Of a stretch of DNA of 64,000 bases, positions 1-9,772 are shown piece by piece. The translations under genes were made by a program, and so were the position numbers. Under the pieces are notes generated by a model. It was not told the origin of the DNA and made no database searches. It saw nothing but the letters and a program-made list of their open reading frames with translations. Where the stretch lies: positions 18,047-82,046 of the forward strand of contig JADJPJ010000031.1 in NCBI GenBank assembly GCA_016713325.1. The letters run 5' to 3'. Each line of letters begins with the position of its first letter. The stretch's first letter is position 1. The stretch is from Candidatus Flexifilum affinis. Lineage in GTDB: Bacteria; Chloroflexota; Anaerolineae; Aggregatilineales; Phototrophicaceae.

Positions 1-604
1 GCAGGTGGGCTGCGCGAGCCGCCTCGACGATGCCGTCGACGGTAGCGCCCGGCCGCATCGCCTCAGCGATCGCGGCCACCAACATAGCCGCCGCCGTCTT
101 GGCATGGCCATCGGTGAAAAAGGCCAGGTCGAAGCCCAACTGGTAGGCCTCGTCGGGACGGCAGGCGCAGATCAGACCCAGCGGCGAATTGGCCATGATC
201 GCGCCGTTGGTCGGCTCGCCGGAGAAGATGACCTTATCCCGACCCCAGATGGCCTTGTAGTAGTACTCCTCGACGAATCCTTCGTGCAGGCCGTCCGGCG
301 CATGATGATAGGCCGCAGCCAGCACATGACCGATGTCGCCGGGACGCGGTCTGCCGCCGGCGTTGAGAATCGCCCGGCAGAGCAGATGCTTCAGCCGCGT
401 GTCGTCGGTGTAGACGCCGAGCGCGTTGCCGAACTGCCCGTGGTGGCTCGGCTCGCGGTCATACGGGACAAAGCGATCCAGGTTGCCGTAGGTCTCACGA
501 ATTTTCTCCGTGCTCCACAGCTCGACCGGCCCACCCAGGGCATCGCCCACCGCGCCGCCCAGGAGACACCCATAAACCTTGCTAAACAGGGCTGCCTCTG
601 CCAA
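1..604 (-). CDS. ADP-ribosylglycohydrolase family protein (3' end outside window)
   Basis: Only about the first 200 residues are present; the gene runs off the left edge. The N-terminus reads YGCLLGGAVGDALGGPVE and is followed by YTDDTRL, the two metal-binding signatures of the ADP-ribosylglycohydrolase fold (DraG/ARH-like). These enzymes remove ADP-ribose or hydrolyse related N- or O-glycosidic bonds. I chose the TTG at 604 because GGGGGAG lies 8 nt upstream; a GTG at 631, overlapping the stop of the upstream ATPase gene as GTGA, is the alternative. It is the last visible gene of a minus-strand operon with a sugar-type ABC transporter, so hydrolysis of an imported nucleoside- or ribose-like glycoside is more likely than protein de-ADP-ribosylation. 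That role is inference. Confidence 0.8.
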   Translation of the reverse strand, partial: MAEAALFSKVYGCLLGGAVGDALGGPVELWSTEKIRETYGNLDRFVPYDREPSHHGQFGNALGVYTDDTRLKHLLCRAILNAGGRPRPGDIGHVLAAAYHHAPDGLHEGFVEEYYYKAIWGRDKVIFSGEPTNGAIMANSPLGLICACRPDEAYQLGFDLAFFTDGHAKTAAAMLVAAIAEAMRPGATVDGIVEAARAAHL

Positions 605-627
605 TTTCGTTACTCCCCCAGGGTCGA

Positions 628-1667
<1,040 letters not shown>

Positions 1668-1671
<4 letters not shown>

Positions 1672-2471
1672 AACCGGCCAAATCCTCCCATGACGGACGA
1701 CTCGCGTCCGAGCTGCCGCGAAGTAAGGATCAGCACCAGGATGGCCGGGGCGACAAACACCAGGCTGATCGCAGCGGCATTGGGGTAATTCGTGCCGCTG
1801 ATGAACGGAAACAGCACCATCGGTAACGTGATGATCGTGCCGCCGCCGATGAGGACGGTCGTGATGTACTGCCCCCAGGAAATCAGAAATGTGAACATGG
1901 TGGCCACCAGCAGGCCGGGCAGGATGCCGGGCAGCGTCACGAAGCGCCACACGCTGAACGTCCCGGCGCCGAGCGTGCGGGCCGTGTCCTCCAGCTCCGT
2001 GCCGTAGTTGGCGAAAACGCTGGACATCACCAGCACCATGTAGGGAATGCAAGGAATGAGGTGGACCAGACACACGCCGATGAACGTGTCGGTCAGGCCC
2101 AGGCGAATGAACACCTGATGGATGCCCATCGTCGCGACGATGCCGGGGACGATGATCGGCACCATCAGCAGCCACTCGATGGCCGATTTGCCGCGAAAGT
2201 TGTGCAGCGCCAGGGCGCGCGAGGCAGGCAGGCCGACCAGGATGGAGAGAATCGAGACGACGACCGCGATGGCCAGGCTGTTGACGAAACCCTCCCCCAC
2301 ACGCGAGGTCGCCGTGAAGACGTACTCCCACGGCTCGGTGCTCCACTGTGAGGGCAGCAGCGACGGGAAGAGCCAGCGGTGCGAGAAGGACCACACAAAT
2401 TGCGGCAGGATCGGCGCCAGCGCCGTGATCACGATGATGGCCAGCACCACCCAGCGAAGGATCTTGTTCAT
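1668..2471 (-). CDS. ABC transporter permease (binding-protein-dependent, second subunit)
   Basis: A 267-residue membrane protein with about six hydrophobic helices. The EAA-like loop is ELEDTARTLGAGTFSVWRFVTLPGILPGLL, beginning near residue 160, which is the site that docks the ATPase. It pairs with the 290-residue permease immediately upstream (16 bp gap) to form the transmembrane channel. Length and loop sequence fit type-I importers for sugars, phosphate esters or thiamine-like compounds. The 4-bp overlap with the ATPase gene supports co-translation. Confidence 0.92.
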
Positions 2472-2486
2472 AGGGCGCCGCGCTCC

Positions 2487-3359
2487 TTACCGGTTGACCG
2501 CATAGTTGGCCAGCCTTTTGTAGGCCACTAGCAGGACGATGGCGATCAACGTGAGGATGATGCTCATGGCCATGGCCTGCGGCCGCAGCGACAGGTCCGG
2601 GTCCTGATAGTTCTGGCAGGCCAGCACCGGCAGGGTGGTGAGCTGCCGCACCCCCAGGAGCAGCGGAATCTCATAACTGGCGAACACGTAGGCGAACACG
2701 ATGATCGACGTGGACAGCACTCCCGGCATGATCAGCGGGAGCAGCACAAAGCGGAAGCGCTGCCAGCTGTTGGCGCCGAGCGTCCGCGCTACTTCCTCGT
2801 ACTGTGGACCACTGTCCTGAAGCACCGCCAGTACGACCACGCCGATAAACGGTACTTCCTTCCGCAGGTAGGTCAGTTGAATAGCCGTGCCAGGGCGGTC
2901 GAAGACCATGACCGGAAAATCCCGCGGGGCGTCGATCAGGCCCAGGGCATAAGCGCCGCGGGCCAGGATGCCGCTCTGGCTGACCAGCAGCACGATTCCG
3001 GCGGCCGCGACCAGATGCGGGATGGGGATCGAAAGTTGAAACATGAAGGTGAAGAAGCGGCTGCCCTTGAACGTCTGGCGGAGGACCAGCGCCAGAGCAA
3101 TGGCCAGCACCGAAGACATGACCGTGCTCAGCAGCGCCAGCCGAACCGTCTGCCAGAGCGATTCGAAGAAGATATTGTCGCTGAGAACTTCCGCGTAGTA
3201 TCGAAGCGTGAGATCGTACGAATCGATCGCCGGGAAATAACCCAGGCTCTGCCCCAGGCCTACCAATAACCCGCCGAAGAACAGCAGGATGATTATCGCC
3301 ACCGCCGGCAGGATCATCAGCGGCGCGCGAAGTTTTTCCATCAAGCTCAGCCAGCGCAT
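2487..3359 (-). CDS. ABC transporter permease (first subunit)
   Basis: A 290-residue integral membrane protein with six predicted helices and an EAA loop, EEVARTLGANSWQRFRFVLLPL. The ATG at 3359 is supported by GGGAG about six bases upstream. It forms the channel with the next permease. It is separated from the upstream binding-protein gene by a hairpin (3387-3418) that probably lowers its expression relative to the binding protein. Confidence 0.92.
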   Translation of the reverse strand: MRWLSLMEKLRAPLMILPAVAIIILLFFGGLLVGLGQSLGYFPAIDSYDLTLRYYAEVLSDNIFFESLWQTVRLALLSTVMSSVLAIALALVLRQTFKGSRFFTFMFQLSIPIPHLVAAAGIVLLVSQSGILARGAYALGLIDAPRDFPVMVFDRPGTAIQLTYLRKEVPFIGVVVLAVLQDSGPQYEEVARTLGANSWQRFRFVLLPLIMPGVLSTSIIVFAYVFASYEIPLLLGVRQLTTLPVLACQNYQDPDLSLRPQAMAMSIILTLIAIVLLVAYKRLANYAVNR

Positions 3360-3386
3360 GCCCGCTCCCAGTCTATTGAAGAATGA

Positions 3387-3418
3387 GACCGGGTAAGGGA
3401 ATAGCCCCTTGCCCGGTC
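3387..3418 (-). promoter_or_regulatory. Intercistronic hairpin between binding protein and permease genes
   Basis: A 13-bp stem (gaccgggtaaggg pairing with cccttgcccggtc, one G-U pair) closes a 6-nt loop. It lies between the binding-protein stop and the permease start, with no T-run after it on the minus strand. Such stems usually stabilise the abundant binding-protein mRNA and partly attenuate read-through. Confidence 0.7.
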
Positions 3419-3434
3419 ATCAGGTGGTGCCGCT

Positions 3435-4682
3435 CTACTTCTGAAGGACGTTCTCGACCCAGCCCTGCTCCATCGCCGTCACCCAGGCCGCGGGCGGCTC
3501 GGGCAGCACGGCGGCGGCCAGCTCATCGGCCGAAAGCGTGGCCGGATGGCGTTCATAACCGGCGACCGTCGCCTGGAACTCCTCCGAGTAGACGCTCGGC
3601 GGAATCGGCGACAGCCAGCCCCAGGCGGCCGGGTCGACCATCTTGAGCTGGAATTCTTCGCCCAGGATGAAGTTGGCGACGACCATCGCCCCTGCCGGAT
3701 TCGGCGCGTTGTAGGGGATGGTGATGAAGTTGTTGTTGGAGATCGTGCCGGTATCGAACACGAAGGTGCGGATCGTCTCGGGATAGATGCCTTCGAGGAT
3801 GTTGCTCGCCGCGTTGCCGGGGCCATAGCCCATGTTGAAGGCAACTTCCTGATTGGCCAGCAGGTCGGTCTGCACGGACGCCTCGGGGTAGGTTTCACCG
3901 GCGCGCCACAGATTCGGCTCCAGGCCGTTCAGATATTCCCACACGATCGGAGCATACTGGTCGAAGACCGCCTGATCGAACTCACCCAGGAACGGTTCGG
4001 GCCCGCCGGCGGCCCAGAAGAAGACGTGACGGACGAAGACGCTGCCGGTGAAGTCGGGGATGGCCGGGTAGGTGAACAGGCCAGGGTTGGCCGCGGCCCA
4101 CTCCGCCAGCGCCTCGAAGGTCTTCGGCGGTTCTTCGCCAACCAGATCCGTGTTGTATTCCATCACGAACTGCGCATGGCCCCAGGGCGACTCGTACCCC
4201 TCGACCGGAGTGCCGAAGTCGAAAGCAATAGCCGGGTCGGACCAGTCAACATAGCGCGCGTTCGGGATCGATTCCGACCACGGGCCATATAGCAGTTCAG
4301 CTTCTTTGAGCGTCCGGAAGTTCTCGCCGTTGATCCAGATCAGATCGACCGTGCCGGTGGTGACGCCGGCCGCGGATTCGTCCAGGATTTTGTTGACAAC
4401 GTCGGCCGTATCGACCAGGGGGACGCGATTGAGCGTGACGCCGTACAGTTCCTGGACGCGCGCGCCAATGTCGTTGTCGACATCCGAATTGATCTTGTCG
4501 GAGCCGCCCCACATATGCCAGTTGACAGTGGTTCCCTGGGCCGCGGCCAGGACGTCCGCCCATGTTTCATGGCCAGGGACGGGTCCGAGCAGTTCGTCTG
4601 TCGCATCCTGAGCGACCGCAGAACCCAACACCACCATGGAAAGGACCATCAAGATAAGTGCCATGCGCCGGAAGCTAAACAC
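3435..4682 (-). CDS. ABC transporter substrate-binding protein, YnjB family
   Basis: A 415-residue exported protein with a signal peptide ending GSAVAQD. The segments WHMWGGSDKIN, LVDTADVVNKIL, DLIWINGENFRTLKEAELL and ESPWGHAQFVMEYN match my recollection of the YnjB family (COG4134), whose ligand in E. coli is not established. The start is GTG at 4682 with AAGGAG seven bases upstream. It heads the ABC block (binding protein, permease, permease, ATPase), which is followed by an ADP-ribosylglycohydrolase and preceded by an epimerase-like gene on the same strand. That setting suggests a glycoside or sugar-like ligand; this is inference. Confidence 0.85.
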   Translation of the reverse strand: MFSFRRMALILMVLSMVVLGSAVAQDATDELLGPVPGHETWADVLAAAQGTTVNWHMWGGSDKINSDVDNDIGARVQELYGVTLNRVPLVDTADVVNKILDESAAGVTTGTVDLIWINGENFRTLKEAELLYGPWSESIPNARYVDWSDPAIAFDFGTPVEGYESPWGHAQFVMEYNTDLVGEEPPKTFEALAEWAAANPGLFTYPAIPDFTGSVFVRHVFFWAAGGPEPFLGEFDQAVFDQYAPIVWEYLNGLEPNLWRAGETYPEASVQTDLLANQEVAFNMGYGPGNAASNILEGIYPETIRTFVFDTGTISNNNFITIPYNAPNPAGAMVVANFILGEEFQLKMVDPAAWGWLSPIPPSVYSEEFQATVAGYERHPATLSADELAAAVLPEPPAAWVTAMEQGWVENVLQK

Positions 4683-4832
4683 AGTATTTCTCCTTGAGCA
4701 GCATAGGACGGAAAGTGTCTTGTTATTCCTTGCACCGACGTCAATTCATGCACATCTCCATACAAGCATCTCCCTACAAGGGCGACATCGGACCCAATGG
4801 ACAACGCTGGCAGTACAGCGATTGAACCCTGA

Positions 4833-5675
4833 TCAGGCGACTTTCTCTCGCAGAAGGCGCAGCGCCCGTGTGATCTCCGCATCGTAATCCGTCACCAGCG
4901 GACGCCACGTATTCACGGTGCGACCGGTCTCGGCCTCCGGATTGGGAAAGCATTCGATGACGAGCGGGCCGGTGTATCCGACGGCATCGAGCGCCTGGCG
5001 AATGGCCGCCCACTGGACATGGCCGCCGCCCGGCGGCTTGCGATTGCTGTCGGCGCAGTGAAAATGACCCAGACGGGATCCTGCTGTTCGAATGGCCAGC
5101 CCCAGGTCATCCTCTTCCATGTTCATGTGATAGGTGTCGAGCTGAAGTTTCACCGAAGGGTGGTCGACGATTTCGAGGTAAGCCAGTCCCTCGTTCACCG
5201 AGTTGCAGATGTATGTCTCAAACCGATTGATCAACTCGATGCACACGGTGAGTCCCAGGTCACTGGCGGTTTGGGCGACTTCCCGCATGGCCAGGGCGCT
5301 CCGCTCGCGATAGGGACGGAGGTCGGTTTCGGGTGGAAAGTGGAGCCAGGGGACGTGGGGCAGGCCGCCCAGGATTGGGCTGCCCAGGCGAGCTGCCGCT
5401 TCGACGCAGCGCTTGAGGTGTTCTATCCCGCCGCGCTGTACGGACGGGTCCGGGCTGGTGATGTCTTTTTCCAGCGGCAGTCCCATGCTGGCATAGACTG
5501 CCAGCCCGAGCCGATCCAGTTCCGCGCGCATCGCGGTGATCGGCGTCTCAGGTCCCGAAATGAGGGAAACCTCGACCGCATCAAAGCCGATGTCACGCGC
5601 TCGCTTGAAGCAGGCGGCCTGATCATCGGACCAGTTCTGCAGCCAGTAAAAAATCTCAATGCCTACCTGGCGCAT
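4833..5675 (-). CDS. Sugar isomerase/epimerase (xylose-isomerase-like TIM barrel, tagatose/psicose 3-epimerase type)
   Basis: A 280-residue TIM-barrel protein. Its strand ends carry the four metal/catalytic residues of the ketose 3-epimerase group: Glu in CIELINRFE, Asp in LQLDTYHMN, His in HFHCADSNR and Glu in VIECFPN. These enzymes invert C3 of free ketoses with a divalent metal. The ATG at 5675 (MRQVGIEIFYW) is chosen because it matches the usual family N-terminus; a longer form from 5738 would run into the operator region. It is the first gene of the minus-strand operon and diverges from the GntR regulator, so the ABC cargo may be its substrate or precursor. Confidence 0.85.
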   Translation of the reverse strand: MRQVGIEIFYWLQNWSDDQAACFKRARDIGFDAVEVSLISGPETPITAMRAELDRLGLAVYASMGLPLEKDITSPDPSVQRGGIEHLKRCVEAAARLGSPILGGLPHVPWLHFPPETDLRPYRERSALAMREVAQTASDLGLTVCIELINRFETYICNSVNEGLAYLEIVDHPSVKLQLDTYHMNMEEDDLGLAIRTAGSRLGHFHCADSNRKPPGGGHVQWAAIRQALDAVGYTGPLVIECFPNPEAETGRTVNTWRPLVTDYDAEITRALRLLREKVA

Positions 5676-5697
5676 AGGAGTCTGCTGTTTTCGCCTA

Positions 5698-5716
5698 ATT
5701 CTGAAATCTGAAATCT
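5698..5716. promoter_or_regulatory. Putative GntR operator, epimerase-side copy
   Basis: attctgaaatctgaaatct lies about 23 bp upstream of the epimerase start. Its core GAAATCTGAAAT recurs in reverse orientation at 5861-5880, next to the GntR gene. Two copies flanking a divergent intergenic region next to a regulator gene are the usual arrangement for that regulator's sites. Binding is inferred. Confidence 0.5.
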
Positions 5717-5809
5717 CTGTTGCTGGCAAGAATAGCATCTATTGTTGTTTTGTCAACCGATTAGCGCACGGATAGAATGAAGCCTCTTACGTATTGAATG
5801 CACATCTTC

Positions 5810-5838
5810 TTGACAGGACCGGAGTTTCTGCCTACCAT
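5810..5838 (+). promoter_or_regulatory. Putative sigma-70-type promoter of the GntR operon
   Basis: TTGACA at 5810-5815 is separated by 17 bp from TACCAT at 5833-5838. The -35 box is a perfect match and the -10 box matches 4 of 6. The predicted start near 5845 lies just before the second operator copy, which suggests autorepression. Confidence 0.5.
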
Positions 5839-5860
5839 ACTCTCATAGTTCAGGGCATGG

Positions 5861-5880
5861 CTGAAATTTCAGATTTCTGA
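5861..5880. promoter_or_regulatory. Putative GntR operator, regulator-side copy
   Basis: ctgaaatttcagatttctga contains a short internal inverted repeat (tgaaatttca) and, on the minus strand, the GAAATCTGAAAT core shared with 5698-5716. It lies 15 bp upstream of the GntR start, in the expected 5' untranslated region. Confidence 0.5.
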
Positions 5881-5895
5881 CCACCTTCCACCAGT

Positions 5896-6597
5896 ATGGA
5901 TAATGCGCTATTGAATACCGTCGATAACCTGCAACCTGTCATCGTTCCCAGCTTGAACGATGTCGTCTACCAGCTGCTGCGGGAGCGAATTCTGCGTCGT
6001 GAGTTCGCGCCGGGCGAGCGCCTGGACCTCGACGATCTTGAGCGGCGCTTGCAGGTCAGCCGAACCCCCTTGAAAGATGCCCTCAGCCGCCTGCAAGCAG
6101 AGGGCCTGGTCGAGATTTACGCGCGGCGCGGCACCTTCGTGACCCGACCGGATGCGAAGAAGCTGGACGAAGCTTACAAAATCCGCAGCGCCTACGAACT
6201 CTACGTCGCGCTCTGCATCTTCAAGTATCTCAGGCCCGAAGACTACCAGTTCTTCGACGAGATCTATACGCAGATGGATGCCTTGTCCCGCGAAGGCAGC
6301 TGGAAGGCCGTCGCGGATGAGTATTTGCGGCTTGACCAGCAGCTTCACGAGCGACTGGTCCTGCGGGGCGGGCCGCCGCGTATGCTGCATCTGTACCAGC
6401 AGACGAATGTGCATGTGTACGTCCAGCTTCTTGTCCCGTGCTTCAGCGACCGCGACTTCGAGATGACGCATTTTGAACATGAGCAGATTTTCACGGCGCT
6501 CTCGATGCAGGCGCCGGATCGCCTGAACGCTGCGCTCCTGAATCACCTGGAGGGGGCGCGTCTGCGAGCAGCCAGGGCTTTCGACTGTTCCACCTGA
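5896..6597 (+). CDS. GntR family regulator (FadR/FCD subfamily)
   Basis: A 233-residue protein. The N-terminal winged helix spans about residues 18-85, with LRREFAPGERLDLDDLERRLQVSRTPLKDALSRLQAEGLVEIYARRGTFV, the GntR signature. The C-terminal all-helical FCD domain (about 90-225) contains D..H and H..I..A segments such as RLDQQLHERLVL and HFEHEQIFTAL, which bind a metal and a small carboxylate effector in characterised members. It is transcribed away from the epimerase/ABC operon and towards an MFS transporter and a CoA-transferase, and probably controls both directions. No clear Shine-Dalgarno precedes the ATG. Confidence 0.9.
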   Translation: MDNALLNTVDNLQPVIVPSLNDVVYQLLRERILRREFAPGERLDLDDLERRLQVSRTPLKDALSRLQAEGLVEIYARRGTFVTRPDAKKLDEAYKIRSAYELYVALCIFKYLRPEDYQFFDEIYTQMDALSREGSWKAVADEYLRLDQQLHERLVLRGGPPRMLHLYQQTNVHVYVQLLVPCFSDRDFEMTHFEHEQIFTALSMQAPDRLNAALLNHLEGARLRAARAFDCST

Positions 6598-6664
6598 TTC
6601 CGGCATCGGGCGTCGGGTGAGGTTTTCCGGCCCGTCGCGGTGACAAGGACCGCCAGCGAACACG

Positions 6665-7853
6665 ATGGACGATTTTTCGCCGCTGCAAAGACGAGTCGTG
6701 CTGGTCGGCTGGATCACGTATGCCGCGTACTATCTCGGCCGTGTCAACCTGGCGGCGGCGCTGCCCGCCATTGAAGCGGAGTTCGGCTGGACGCCGGAGC
6801 AGACCAGCTTGCTGGCTGGCGCCGCGCTCTGGACCCATGCCGCAGGGCAGCTCTTCAACGGCTGGCTAGGCGATCGCGTCCCTGCCCGGCAGATGGTCTT
6901 CTTCGGAATGGCCGGCTCCACCCTGATCAACCTGCTGATGGCGAGCGTCACATCACTTGAAGGGCTGGTCGGGCTCCGCACTGATCAACGGTTTCCTCCA
7001 GGCGATGGGTTGGGGTCCCATCCTCCGTACGCTCAGTGAGGCGCTTGCCGATGATCAACGCCACCGCGTCGCGGGCGTGTTTGGCGCGTCGTACATCGTC
7101 GGCAATACGGCCACCTGGCTGCTGACCGGGCTGCTCCTCGCGCAGGGCACGTGGCGGATACTATTCATCATCCCGCCGCTCCTCATGTTGGGCTTTGGTC
7201 TCGCGTGGTACCGTCTGAGCATACCCGGACGGACTCCGGATCAAAGTCACCCCAATGACGCTGGCCGTGCCTCGTCGCGCATTAGCCTGGAAGAGTTCTG
7301 GGTGTTTCTTTTTACCGCGCTGGTAGCAGGCGCGCTGTTGAACGGTGCCTTGTTCTATGCGCCGACGTTTGCCGCGGAGACCGCTACGGTGGATCAGGCG
7401 GCCATCACCGCCGTGATTTTCCCCGTTTTCGGTCTGATCGGCACAGTTGTCCTGAGTGGCGCCGTTTTGCGACGAACTCGCGGCCGCGAGGCGCGGGGTT
7501 TGATCATTCTGCTGGGGCTGGCCGCGGCCGCCCGGGGGTTGGCTCTGCTTCTGCCCTCGTCAGTACTGACAGCAGCCCTGCTGCTGAGCGTGATGGGCAT
7601 CACGTCCTATGCTCTCACCAACCTCCTGCTCACCGCTGTGCCCTTGCTTTACGCCCACCTGGGAACCTCGCGGGTGGCCGGCATTATGGACGCCACGCAC
7701 AGCGTCGGCGGCGCGCTGGGCAGCACACTGGTGGGTATCCTTCTTGGACGCGGCGGTTGGTCGCTCGTATTCGGCGCATGGGTCGCGCTGCCGCTGATTG
7801 CCATTCTGTTTGTCGCTGCGGGTTCGCGCAGCATCAAGTTACTGCGGGCTTAA
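6665..7853 (+). CDS. MFS transporter, organophosphate/glycerol-phosphate-antiporter-like (one frameshift)
   Basis: Two overlapping frames make one major facilitator protein: 6665 to about 6970 encodes AAYYLGRVNLAAALPAI and NGWLGDRVPARQMVFFGM, and about 6970 to 7853 continues with LINGFLQAMGWGPILRTL and the remaining helices. The NGxxQxxGW motif and the N-terminal YYLGRVNL are typical of the OPA group of MFS carriers (sugar-phosphate and related anions). The frame changes within ggtcgggctccgcactgatc; nothing else is broken, so a one-base sequencing error or a very recent mutation is likely. It lies between the GntR gene and the CoA-transferase, so the cargo may be an organic acid fed to that enzyme (inference). 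Confidence 0.8.
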
Positions 7854-7876
7854 GTTCTTTGGGAAGAGACAAACTA

Positions 7877-9070
7877 ATGACTGCACCCCTTGACGGCATT
7901 CGTGTGATCGACCAGACCCAGGCGCTTGCCGGCCCTTACTGTGCGATGATCCTGGGCGACCTGGGTGCCGAAGTAATCAAGATCGAGCGGCCCGGCAGCG
8001 GCGATCAGTCGCGGACCTGGGGGCCGCCGTTCGTCGGCAGCGAGAGCACGTACTATCTGGCCGTCAATCGCAACAAGCGCAGCATGACCCTGAACGTGAC
8101 CCATCCCGTCGGCAAGGAAATTCTGTACCGGCTGGTGGATGGCGGCGACGTGTTCATGACCAACATCGCCACCAATGCCTCGCTCAAGCGCTATGGCCTT
8201 GACTACGACTCGCTGCACGCCCGCAATACACGTTTGATTTACGCCTCCATCAGCGGCTACGGACGTGTCGGCAGCCGGGCCGATCAGTTCGGCTACGATC
8301 TGGTTTCGCAGGCCGAGTCCGGCGTGATGTCGATCACCGGGCATCCCGGCGAAGGACCGATGCGTTTTCCCACGCCCATTGCCGATATGACCTGCGGCCT
8401 GTTCACAGCGATCGGCATCCTCGCCGCGCTGGAACACCGGCGCAATACAGGCGAAGGACAGATGCTCGACATGTCGCTGCAAGAGGGGCAGATGACCTGG
8501 CTGGAGAATTACGCTGGGGCTTACTTCGCAACCGGCGAGAATCCCCCGCAGTATGGCAACCGTCATCCGCAAATCGCCCCTTACGAGCCGCTCCAGGCCG
8601 GCGATGGACGCTGGTTCGTCCTGGGCGTCGGCTCCGACAACACCTGGCAGAAGTTCTGCGCCGTCGCCGGGCTGGACGGGCTGGCACAGGACCCGCGCTT
8701 TGTATCGAATGCCGACCGCGTGCGCAATTACGAGGCGCTCATGCCCCACGTGCGCGAGGCACTCCTGCACCGCTCCGCCGACGAATGGATGCAGATTCTG
8801 CGAGATGCGGACGTCCCGGTCGGCAAAATCAATACAGTGGCCGAAGCCCTGGCCGACCCTCACCTGCTGGAGCGCAATTTCATCGTCGAACTGGAACACC
8901 CAGAGCTTGGACCCATCAAGTCGCTCGCCACGCCGGTGCACATGTCCGGGTCACCCCTACGTTACGACCGGCACCCGCCTACGCTGGGCGAGCAAACAGA
9001 CGAGATCCTGCACGAGATCGGCTACTCCCGAGAGCAGATTATGGACATGCGCGCCTGGGGCGTGGTGTAG
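7877..9070 (+). CDS. CaiB/BaiF family CoA-transferase (family III)
   Basis: A 397-residue protein starting MTAPLDGIRVIDQTQALAGPYC, with LGDLGAEVIKIERPGSGD and, at residue 170, the catalytic Asp in PIADMTCGLFTAIGILAALEHR. Family III enzymes move CoA between carboxylic acids through an aspartyl-CoA intermediate. GGGAAGAG sits 8 bp before the ATG, supporting this start over the longer in-frame extension back into the MFS gene. It follows the MFS gene by 23 bp, giving a GntR-MFS-CoA-transferase unit that could import and activate an organic acid. The acid cannot be read from the sequence. Confidence 0.92.
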   Translation: MTAPLDGIRVIDQTQALAGPYCAMILGDLGAEVIKIERPGSGDQSRTWGPPFVGSESTYYLAVNRNKRSMTLNVTHPVGKEILYRLVDGGDVFMTNIATNASLKRYGLDYDSLHARNTRLIYASISGYGRVGSRADQFGYDLVSQAESGVMSITGHPGEGPMRFPTPIADMTCGLFTAIGILAALEHRRNTGEGQMLDMSLQEGQMTWLENYAGAYFATGENPPQYGNRHPQIAPYEPLQAGDGRWFVLGVGSDNTWQKFCAVAGLDGLAQDPRFVSNADRVRNYEALMPHVREALLHRSADEWMQILRDADVPVGKINTVAEALADPHLLERNFIVELEHPELGPIKSLATPVHMSGSPLRYDRHPPTLGEQTDEILHEIGYSREQIMDMRAWGVV

Positions 9071-9294
9071 ATCTTCATCAGCCAAGTTCGATGTCCTGAG
9101 CGCATTCTCAATGACATTGCACCAGGCAGGGACCTGGCGTCCAGTGTCGCCATGTTCACGGTGGGATGCTCCCCACACTGCCGATAACACTCGGTACATG
9201 AGTTTGCTGAGCATCATCACTTGTGCAGACCTGCTGTTCATAAGATGCTTTGGGCAAGAAGCGCACAATCTATAATGGTTGGCCAGGGAAACCA

Positions 9295-9390
9295 ATGCGA
9301 TTCGCCCGCTGTATTCTGCTAATATGGCTGCTGGCCGCGTGTACGGGTGAGCCAGCATCACCAGTGAGCTTCACCCACTACCGGGGGTAA
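9295..9390 (+). CDS. Possible 31-residue lipoprotein, or truncated lipoprotein start
   Basis: ATG at 9295 encodes a basic residue pair, a hydrophobic core and a perfect lipobox: RCILLIWLLAAC, followed by TGEPASPVSF. The frame ends at a TAA at 9388. A TATAAT box stands at 9271-9276 and AGGGAA precedes the ATG. The last third lies inside a hairpin (9361-9400). It could be a genuine micro-lipoprotein, or the remaining 5' end of a larger gene cut off by deletion. No neighbour clarifies its role. Confidence 0.35.
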   Translation: MRFARCILLIWLLAACTGEPASPVSFTHYRG

Positions 9391-9400
9391 AGCTCACTGG
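9361..9400. repeat. Inverted repeat overlapping the small lipoprotein stop
   Basis: ccagtgagctt at 9361-9371 is the exact reverse complement of aagctcactgg at 9390-9400 (11 bp), and the loop can extend the stem slightly. No T-run follows, so it is not a standard terminator. The remaining ~250 bp up to 9649 hold no gene or motif that I can support. Confidence 0.55.
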
Positions 9401-9649
9401 ATAACCGCACCAAATAGCCGATGGACGCCGAGTCTCCTCCAGTCTAGTGTAAATGCCAGGACGATGCGTCCGCAGGACTGCCCGCGCCAAACCGGTTACA
9501 CTCCAGTCTTTCGTAAAGGCATCCTCCTACCGTAAACGAGTTTTCCCCTGAGATTAGGTTTGTCCACCCTACAAGTCCGCACCACGTCCATTTAGCCTCA
9601 AAGCTGCGCTCCACTTGTGACATCTGCACAACAACCACGCGTGAACCGT

Positions 9650-9712
9650 TTGACAACTCCGCAAAACACGTTATACTGAAATCATTAGTGATAATCAATT
9701 ATCACTAATGAT
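9650..9712 (+). promoter_or_regulatory. Promoter with perfect 14-bp-arm palindromic operator upstream of the IclR gene
   Basis: TTGACA (9650-9655), a 16-bp spacer and TATACT (9672-9677) form a good promoter. Directly after the -10 box, ATCATTAGTGATAA (9681-9694) and TTATCACTAATGAT (9699-9712) form a perfect inverted repeat around TCAA, covering the expected transcription start. A bound dimer there would block initiation. The first gene downstream is an IclR regulator, so autorepression and control of the operon behind it are likely. Confidence 0.75.
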
Positions 9713-9772
9713 AAACAGATGTTGCTCACCTCCCATATCGTCGCTCCACATTCGACGATTTCGGAGATATTT

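Noticed and set aside
9400..9640. Several short frames in the gap before the IclR promoter.
   Set aside because: No start signal, no family resemblance and low coding character.
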